DNA from: Meandrina meandrites
Lineage: Eukaryota; Cnidaria; Anthozoa; Scleractinia; Meandrinidae
Reading direction: 5' to 3'
Assembly (NCBI GenBank): GCA_963693305.1
Contig: OY855915.1
Coordinates: 6,145,607-6,209,606, forward strand
Length of the DNA stretch: 64,000 nt
In this document: positions 55,926 through 64,000 of the stretch, piece after piece
Numbering within the stretch: the stretch's first letter is position 1
Layout of the letters: each line of letters begins with the position of its first letter
Position numbers and translations under genes: made by a program
Notes under the pieces: model-generated
What the model saw: only the letters and a program-made list of their open reading frames with translations
Databases searched by the model: none
Told to the model about the DNA's origin: nothing

Positions 55926-57698
55926 GCATGCAGAATTCTCCATCTTTCTTGCCAAATGTGCCAAATAATGCATAATGTCTGCCTAAAAGCCTACATAATG
56001 ATTTCGAGCTCTTGTTTTAAGGGCATGATTCTAATAGCCAAGAAGCCTTGAATACAAAACTTATGCACAAAGTTATACACACCTGTGTCTTAATTCACAA
56101 CTACATTTTCACCAAAGAAAGAATTACATTTACAGGTATGCTGCTGGCTGACTATGCATAAAGCATATTATAGTCAAATTTACTGTCATTTTAAAAAAGA
56201 ACTGTCTTGTACCCTTTTAAAATCTGTAAAAATGGAAGCTGAATCAGCTTGTAGAACCACTGACATGATATAAAAATTGAGCACCTAATTCAGTTTATAC
56301 CTACATGTACTTCAGGTAATGTCTTATTTAGCAATAATTATTATAAATCTCAGCCAGAAAATATGCATTCTTACCTACTATGCAATATGTTTGGTAGTTT
56401 AGACTCAATTGACAAACAAAACAAAATACAAATAAGCTCATAAAGATATTAATACCTAATATTTTGGATCTTATTTGGTCTGATTTGAAGGCAAAAATAT
56501 TTAGTCAGTCATTTTTCAGTTACAGTAAATAATCATGTTCCAACAATCTTGCAGACTGAAGACAGGGTTGCCACTCATAAGAGCCCCCAGAAATCCCTGA
56601 CTTTTCTCTGACCTCAAAACAATTTTCACTGACTTCACATTAGGCTAATTATCAAATACATGTAAGCCAAAATGCTGCGATAAAACGTTTCGATAAAAAT
56701 GGCCGAAGGAAAACACTGGTTCCCAAGCTTCTTCAAATTTCGCTTCCTTATTTAGAAGGCATTCACAACAAAACCCACTGACCAAAAATGCTGCATTTGA
56801 ATGCAAAACTCGATTGACTTCAGTATCCTACAACATACTTTTTCTCAAAACCTTGTGGAAACCTGAAAACAAAATTCCCTGACTTTGACAAAAACTGAGA
56901 TTTTTCCTGACTTTTTTCAAAATTCCCTGACTTTTCCCTGACCTTGAAAAATTTTTGTTTTTCCCTGACTTTTTCCTAACCGTGGCAACCCTGGAAAAGG
57001 AAATACTGGAGTTTTGCAGTGGAATAAAGGAATACCGTATTTACTTGAACAAGCACCCCATTTGGGTCAAAAATGTTATAAGCCCAACTCTGAAAAAGCA
57101 CCGTGGGCCTGGTGTGGCACTTACAATATTCAAGGAACTTCATATAAGTAAAAGACACTACAAATTCTAAAACAACATTGTAAGGAACAGTGACATGAAG
57201 GGTGAGTGGTAAAGCACTTGCCCCGAAGAGGGGAATAGACCTTTGACTTACTTAGAATACAATATTTCTTTGTTGCCCTGAATTTTTAAATATGCGCTAC
57301 ATAGAGTATGAGGCTGCAGATCTTATTCAAATAAATAATGTAATGGCCCTTGTTGTCAGAAAGTGATGGAATAGCAATAGTGACTTTGAAATAATCATCA
57401 ACACTTCCATGGAATAATACTATTTTCTCTTGACTATAATAATGGAACAATGAAAATTTAAGAAGAGGAAAAATCAAAGAATACCCCATTAATATTACTC
57501 TTTAGCCCCTGAAACAAGTGTCTGGCCTCACAAGGTAGCTCTCAGTTTTTGTAACACCTGAGTTTGATCTTGGGCCCTCATGCTCAGCATAACAGCATGC
57601 CGGCTGGTTCCAAAGGCAGCTAAAAAGCATTCCCTATGAAAGGTAAACCATTGAAGCTACTTTATAATGATGATAACAACAACAACAGCAATAATAAT
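55926..57698. other. Intergenic, nothing recognisable
   Basis: AT-rich. A repeated TTCCCTGACTTT motif occurs near 56590-56970 (CCCTGACTTTT six or more times), a loose non-coding repeat. No gene supported. Confidence 0.35.
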
Positions 57699-57935
57699 CA
57701 GTCCGACCTCTATAAGTGACCACCCTCAGGACTTTGAAAACTGGCTGCTTAATAGAGGTACTACAAAAATTTGGCAGAAATGACAGTCAACATGATTTTA
57801 TTCACTCTTTTATCTAGCAACATGGTGGTTGAAAAGTATACAAATGAAAATATACACGTGAAGATTTAAAAAATACAAAAATTATAGCTACAAAGCATCA
57901 AGTGCCCATTCACTGCTTTTTGCTGTTGTCAGGCG
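57699..57935. mobile_element. pogo/Tigger-like fragment
   Basis: Begins CAGTCCGACCTCTATAAGTG and continues like the reverse complement of 38000-38267, including CTGCTTAATAGAGGTACTAC and AGTCAACATGATTTTATTCA. The far end is not resolved. Confidence 0.55.
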
Positions 57936-59428
57936 TGGACTTGTTACGACAAGCCTTTTAGATAATTCGGGCAAGATCCTGGTAACCGTGAAACAGGGCA
58001 AACTGTTAGGGTTGATTGGCAATGTGGATGGACTCTGCAAGGCTCTTGTTTGTAGCGGAGCTCTCCAGCGGCCCGAAGGGCCGCAGAGCGCAGCCCCATA
58101 ACTACCGTACGAGGATAGAAATTGAGAAAACCATGCGTTTGAGTTTTCATGGTCATTGTGGCTAGTGGCATGGCTCGCGGGCGCGTGCGCCTAGCGACGA
58201 CGACGACGAGGTCGCCCAAAATGGCGGCCATACTCCAGAAAAAGCTTGACCTGGGCTTTTCAGATCTTCTGGTATTAAAATATTTATCAAACCTGTTCGA
58301 GTTTGTACATTTTATACAGACAATGTTTATCAAATATTTCGTTTAGACTAGTGATGTTCACTACTGGATTTTGAAAACAAATTATTTAGCTTCACGGATC
58401 AAAATCACAATTTCGCAGAATTTCGGCTCGCTTGCATTTGTTTTGTTTCTCTTGTCCCTGCTTGTCAGTGAGTGTGTTGAAATATCTTCGCTTCGTAAAC
58501 GAATATTTCGCCGGTTTCGTTGCGAGTTACCGGTGCTTGGCTGAGTGAGTTCAGACTTTACCTACTGCATATTTATACTTACCAGAAATGAAGAAAATTC
58601 ATTCAGTTCTCTACATAAAATTATCTAAGGTACTTTAGCAACGCGTACGATAAAACAGGATTAGTTAATCCTGGTCAATCATTCCACTATTAACCACAAC
58701 GAAAAGAAGATAAAAATAAAAAATAAATAAAATAATAAACTGCCACAATTCTTACACAAAAGCTGGTTTAAAATGACTTACATAACCGGCACCATAAATT
58801 TTCAGAGTTTGTTTTGCCGCCTCGATTTTCTCAGTTTGCCATGGCGTGAGTTCATTTTGTTTACTGTGTTTAGCAGCGAGTTCACTTTGTTTTTCCGCTG
58901 TATTTTGTTTTTGCCTTGAGTTGATTTTCTTGCCCTGACAGTTTTGTAGTAAATCGAAATAAGGTCAAGATTCTTTTTCCATTGAAAAACTCATAGAGGT
59001 CCTGGAGGTGTATTAATTAGTGTACAGAAAACCTTATAAAGATTTGTTTTGCGCCGACGTGCGTACGTGAGGAACCCAATAAAATGCACTCGTCAAATTC
59101 AATTTTAGAACCTGTCAGTGACAGGCTGTCACAGGAAAGAAAATTCAGTCGGGACCACGAAATATATTGACGTCGCTTTCGTCAACAAAACCATGAGAGG
59201 TTTTAAGACCTTTTAACCATAAGCGATTAAAATTTATTTTGTACCTATATGGGCCACTGTATAAGCTTAGAAATATAGTGTGGCTACCTATTTAGTAATA
59301 AAATTAATAAATGGGAGCTCTGCTTTTAGGCCTGCCTAAATCTATATATTAATATAATTACAAAGATTCCATTTCAAAACAAAAAAAGTATCAGTTACTG
59401 GCAAGTAATGCAACATATCATACTGTAG
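57936..59428. other. Intergenic, nothing recognisable
   Basis: Includes a GC-richer patch near 58060-58220 with (GAC)n-like CGACGACGACGACG. No supported gene or RNA. Confidence 0.35.
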
Positions 59429-60131
59429 CTAGTGGAGGGAGACATTAACTATGGTCAAATCCAAGACAAGCTGGTGATGAAGTCCCTCAAAGTTGGTCTT
59501 AAAAAAGTCCAAACCCTGTGTGACTTCATCTAAATTTTGTTTGAACATTAGCTGACCTTTATTTTTTCTGTCACTGCTGGAGATCTCTTCTATGCTGCTG
59601 TCTTCATTTCTGATTTCAGGATCGTTCCCCTTCAGCCTTTCCAGAAACACCTGGAAATTATTGGTGTCCTCAAAATTTCCCTATACAGAGTATAAAATAG
59701 AGACTGAATCATTTCTGTTAACTGTGCCAACATGGTCAATATTCAGAGCCTTGGCCTAGTTCACAATTATAAATTACTAGTCGACAAATTTGCACACTCC
59801 AAGGTGCATATAGAAAAAGTGGTACTACAACTACATTTGTTAGGAATAGGTAATACTGAACTTGGATATCGAATCATGGAGGCTTAAAACTTCACAATGC
59901 CCAGCCATTGAAATATCCTGCTTACACATCCATGAGTCAAAAACTTGTAAATTTCATCAAATACAAAACAGTCAAACATGGAAATGAATACCAATTTGAT
60001 AGCTTCGAATTTCTGTCAATGTCTAGGAATTCAAACCTCAAACACAAGAAAATGAAAAATGAGCATCACTCCACAACAAAATCATTGCTTGGAATTAGGC
60101 CATCATAAATTTGCGTTCTCACCTGGTTCAT
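59429..60131 (-). CDS. Small two-exon gene, 86-residue acidic/helical protein
   Basis: Coding exon 1 is only nine bases (60131-60123, Met-Asn-Gln) ending at a strong donor CAG/GTGAGA. Coding exon 2 (59680-59429) follows an acceptor CTGTATAG and stays in frame: GNFEDTNNFQVFLERLKGND, then an acidic EDSSIEEISSSDRKNKG, then LDEVTQGLDFFKTNFEGL to TAA-type stop. Phase agreement and the GCCGGGATGA start context favour a real gene. The protein looks helical, possibly a coiled-coil subunit. Family not recognised. Its promoter would share 60.2-60.6 kb with the plus-strand gene at 60606. Confidence 0.4.
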
Positions 60132-60605
60132 CCCGGCGACATTGCAACATGGAACAGAACTTTCCACCCTTCATAATCTTGAAAAACTTGGCAGATAAAC
60201 TGAGCAACTGATATGCGTTTCATTCTCACCATTTATTCCATTTTAAGCCTTGAAAATCCACCAGAACGAACAGAACGAGAAACCGTTGATCAGCTCGCGA
60301 TCGCACGCCATTTTTATTGACACCGCAGTGAAAAGGTACAGCGGTCTCCGCGATTTAACCAATCACAGTACGTGAATCACCCCACGTGACTATTTTTGTC
60401 GTTATTCATTGGCGCCGTTGTTTTGAATTCTGTTGTCGGTTGATCGCTCGTGGACTCGCTCGTGAGAAAATTCTTAAGCGCTGCTTTCGGTATTAATGTG
60501 TTTCGCTTACAGTATTTAGAGAGAAAAGATTGTGCTGTGTTAAAAGGTGCATAGTGTACTTAAAGGTTGTGATTCTTTGAACGAATCAAAGATCTTGTTT
60601 TTGAG

Positions 60606-60949
60606 ATGGCGGTCATTAACAACGGATGCTTATTGCTTTGGTGAGTACAACTACATGTAAGCTTAAGCTTACAATGTATATTTCTCTAATTTACATGTAA
60701 AAACCAGCTGGACTTTCGCACAAACTGTTCGTTGGATATGTTTAGTCAAATGAAGTTGCGGCCGTTGCATATTGCGTACTGCGTTATATAGAATTTATAA
60801 CTTTGTTCAGGAGCAAAAATACCGAAGTGAAATTCTCCAAGCAGCTGACAGGCTTCATAATCGATCATAAGGGTGGAAAATACACTAGACTGTTGTGGAT
60901 TTTTGACAGTGTTGAAGACTTGAAATTATCCGCAATTGTCTTGATGTAG
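60606..60949 (+). CDS. Possible two-exon micro-gene, 57 residues
   Basis: Exon 1 (60606-60640) encodes MAVINNGCLLLW up to a consensus donor G/GTGAGT. Exon 2 (60811-60949) follows TTTGTTCAG and, in matching phase, encodes SKNTEVKFSKQLTGFIIDHK, then GGKYTRLLWIFDSVEDLKLS and a stop. The junction makes a Trp-Ser pair. It is divergent from the gene at 59429, with about 475 bases between starts. Exon 2 could instead continue into further exons through another donor. Function unknown. Confidence 0.35.
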
Positions 60950-62395
60950 TTCTTTTAATGCAAGCTCTGTTCAAATGTTATGAAAGTAACCAGTTCCCAA
61001 GTATAAAATCAGTCTCATATAAAATTAACAGTTTAATACAAAACTATCAAGAGGCTAATCTGGAAATACATTTAATTTATTTTTACAGGTGAAAAAGAAC
61101 AAGGAAACCCTCCAAAGTGGACAATCTAAATAAACAGCTGAGAAAGCCAGCAGCTAAGTCTGTTTTTATTTTTATTTTTTCCAAAGCCAAAACCATTAGC
61201 CACAAGTTTGAAGTGACTAATTTATATCCCAATGAAAGGCATCAGTTCAGGCATGTACAAAACAGTTTGCTTCATAGTCTTTTTAATAGACTGTTGAGTG
61301 TACATCACGAAAGTGTTAGCCAATAAACTCAAACTGTTGTTGTAAATAATGTGTAATTTTGTATGCCTTTGTTCAGCTGAATTTTACCTTCCTATAAATT
61401 TATATAAAATTCCCAGCAATTCCTAAACATTCCCAAGAAATCCTAGGAATTCCTAAGAATTCCATGGAATAGGCCTGTTATTTTGCCAGCTTTTATTACA
61501 CTTTTCGAATTCCTAGGAATTTCTGCCCATAATTGGCATGGTAAAGGAAATGCAGAAGGAGAAATTTTCTATCCATTACTGGAAAGGCACATAATATACA
61601 AAACAGTGTATCCCGATGCACTTCTTTTGAGCTCACTGAAGCCAGAAAACTACAGCATACAACAAAGACCTTGCTCAGGCAAAAATATGCTGCATTAAAA
61701 GATGTTAATCCTAAAGGAGGGTGGAAAGGGGTTTTGACTTGAAAATTAGGTTTTCTAAGGCAAGCTTCCATGTAAGGCAGATTAATACAATTTCATGCAG
61801 CTCAAAGTGAATGTAAAAACTGGAATATTTATGGTTAAAATTCAAACTGCTTTTCGATTCTATTCAAGAGGCAGTGTGTCCAAGTGTTTTGAGCCCTGTA
61901 CTTGTCTATGCTTGTGAATTGCCAAAATAGACATAGAGCAAGCAGAGAGGATATATTTTGGTTCTCTTCTTTTCCAACCTTGAAGATATTAATGTGCTTT
62001 GTTGCTAAAGATTTGCTTTAAATGAATCATGTTCAATAGATTTATGGACTTCAACAGAAATGCAAACAACCTGGATTTTTATTGTGCACTGTAACTACAC
62101 TGTATTGTAGGTTTTACTTGTAAATGCACGGGCAGAAGTGGACACACTCCTGAACGATTCTACTTTTTATGCAAAGGAGGGGTTCATGTTTACAGGCTGT
62201 GATCTATGAAAATCACAGGGTGTGCATAGGTTCTTAAATCCTAAAATTCTTGGTTCCCTGCACTAAGGCCTATACAGTAGAAAAAAGGAGGTTTCTTACT
62301 TGAGTCACACAATTGCAGAAGTTAGTAGCCTGAGGTTTGGAAGTGCTGCTACATGTAGAGCACAACCTTTTCCTCCCTGTAAGCAAATATGCAAA
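60950..62395. other. Intergenic, nothing recognisable
   Basis: A degenerate run of ATTCCTAAGAATTCC-type units lies at 61415-61530. The rest shows no gene. Confidence 0.35.
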
Positions 62396-62527
62396 AGTAT
62401 GCAAAAATCCAGCATCTTAGTTGGATTCAGTAAATTATAGCCTCTTAATGTAGTTAAACAATATGCAGAGATTTTACATCTTAATTCGATTCAGTACAGT
62501 GTACTATTAGCCTAGTTTGTAACTAAA

Positions 62528-62918
62528 CAAGATGCAGAAATTCTGCATCTTGTTCAAAATGTAGAAATTCTGCATGGAAGTGGGAGTCAGTCAGTTTCAG
62601 CTTAATTCTTTATTGAACCAAATGCAGAAATTCTGCATCTTGTTCAAAATGCAGAAATTCTGCATGGAAGTGGGAGTCAGTCAGTTTCAGCTTAATTCTT
62701 TATTGAACCAAATGCAGAAATTCTGCATCTTGTTCAAAATGCAGAAATTCTGCATCGTAGTGGGAGTCAGTCAGTTTCAGCTTAATTGTTAATTGAACAA
62801 GATGCAGAAATTCTGCATCTTTTTCAAAATGCAGAAATTCTGCATCCTTGTGGGAGTCAGTCAGTTTCAGCATATACATGTAATTGTTTATTGAACAAAA
62901 TGAAAAAGTTCTGCATCT
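62528..62918. repeat. Satellite of 90-bp units with the same palindrome as the 37-bp array
   Basis: Four units at 90-base spacing (TGCATGGAAG or variants ending at 62580, 62670, 62760, 62850), each with two ATGCAGAAATTCTGCAT palindromes and GTGGGAGTCAGTCAGTTTCA. Because 90 is divisible by three the frame stays open, giving a repetitive pseudo-protein. Confidence 0.9.
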
Positions 62919-63518
62919 TGTTTAAGGTGGCCCGCGGCTATTTTTTGGGAACGGAGGTGCTCTTTTCTAAATCGAGTTTTGGGCATGTAAACCTCAACCG
63001 ATTTTTCTGATTTTTGGCAATCGAAATAACAAATGTTCAAAGTTTATAAAGCTTTTAATTATAGGGCAAACAAGGCAAACGATCACGAGATATTAGCGTT
63101 TTTGAAAAAATATATTTATGAAAAAAACGCGAATATTTTCCAAACGCGACGATAGATTTTTTTCTATTAATGTCAACTAGTTCAAATTATCCAAGTAATA
63201 ATGTGAGCAAGTTTCAACGAAATCTGCTGGGTAGAAATTGCTACACAGTTGACTGTTGAATTTTTGCTTCAAAATATTATGCTTGTGTATAATTGGGAGC
63301 TGTTACAACAACGTTTAAGTAATGCTAAGATCCCATGGATTATTTGAAAGCTTAATGCAATCTAAAACGTTGCTGAAAAGTATGGAAAGATCGGAAACTC
63401 CTAGCAAAAGTTGTAAATAGATGAAGAGGAAGAGGTTTACGATGCGTAAATTGTGAATTTTGAAATATTCATTTGTTTCGGATTTAAAAAAAATCTACCG
63501 ATTTTTTTTCTTTTATTT

Positions 63519-64000
63519 TTAAGTATGAGAAAATACAACATATATGCAAACGGCTTTATCTAGTTTCGTGTGTCTAGTCTCGATGAAACTCGTCGAATTT
63601 TGCTCGCCAAGATAGCTACCTCTCGTCTTCCATTTTGGAGCGCTTTGAAAATGCTCTTGTTACAGTAAATTATTCAAACTTGCCGCATTCTCAAGATTAT
63701 TTAGCACCTGGAAATAAACATGCCACGCATAAAATAGCGGCTGAGCTTTGTATTCATGCATTTTATTTAGCAATGAATGTGGCATGTGGCGTGGTATGTT
63801 CAATTCCAGGTGCTAAATAATCGTGAGAATGCGGCAAGTTTGAATAATTTAATGTTACGCGAGGGTTTCCAAAGCGCTTCAAAATGGAAGACGCGAAGTA
63901 GCTATCTTGGCAAGCAAAATTCGACGAGTTTCATCGAGACTAGACACACGAAACTAGATAAAGCCGTTTGCATATATGTTGTATTTTCTCATACTTAAAA
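63519..64000. mobile_element. Long inverted repeat, right arm running off the window
   Basis: Left arm about 63519-63720 (TATGAGAAAATACAACATAT...CTTGCCGCATTCTCAAGATT) is matched by the right arm about 63800-64000, with a centre near 63765 that is itself partly symmetrical (CATGCCACGCATAAAAT and ATGTGGCATG). Arms are at least 200 bases with few mismatches. No transposase; a fold-back element. Confidence 0.85.

Noticed and set aside
57198..57240. tRNA-like GGGTGAGTGGTAAAGCACTT
   Set aside because: Only an A-box-like half; no B-box or acceptor pairing.
62574..63010. Plus-strand frames with repeated MQKFCILFK
   Set aside because: The 90-bp satellite keeps a frame open because its period is divisible by three; no start, domain or splice support.

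Overview
The window reads as animal nuclear DNA, most likely from an anthozoan cnidarian (probably a stony coral). The support is AT-rich intergenic DNA crowded with small inverted-repeat elements, a tRNA-headed SINE, intronless rhodopsin-like receptor genes, a TPR-CHAT gene split by GT-AG introns, and a tandem family of cGAS/Mab-21-type nucleotidyltransferases, a class known to be expanded in corals. The species cannot be named from the sequence alone.

Layout. 1-5.4 kb: remains of an integrated dsDNA virus or Polinton-like element (fibre-like protein, two-helix membrane protein, zinc-ribbon VLTF3/TFIIB-like factor, broken zinc-finger gene, family B DNA polymerase cut off just after motif A). 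5.4-14.9 kb: gene-poor repeat mosaic, with a 1.27-kb inverted-repeat element carrying a foreign ORF and the 3' end of a CR1/L2-type retrotransposon. 14.9-20.9 kb: a six-exon TPR-CHAT protease-like gene on the minus strand, whose exon phases I could reconcile into an 885-residue protein. 24.9-25.9 kb and 50.3-51.3 kb: two related intronless GPCR genes. Between them, 27.4-48.9 kb: six cGAS-like/Mab-21 loci, four intact and two broken, five on the minus strand and one on the plus. At least two of these genes sit in a recent tandem duplication of about 3.7 kb that includes their upstream DNA. 51-64 kb: mostly repeats (a 37-bp and a 90-bp satellite sharing one palindrome, a long fold-back at the right edge), plus two small spliced genes that are weakly supported.

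How the genes may work together. The intact cGAS-like copies keep the Gly-Ser motif and all three metal-binding acidic residues, lack the vertebrate zinc ribbon, and have a coding region in one exon behind a conserved 5'-UTR splice acceptor. They are best read as an expanding set of nucleic-acid-sensing, cyclic-dinucleotide-making receptors. The TPR-CHAT gene keeps the His/Cys dyad of caspase-like CHAT proteases. Both domain classes have relatives in bacterial antiphage systems, so the neighbourhood looks like innate-immune territory. That functional link is inference, not something the sequence proves.

Limits: exon calls rest on visible splice sites and reading-frame agreement; family names rest on motif recognition without a database search.
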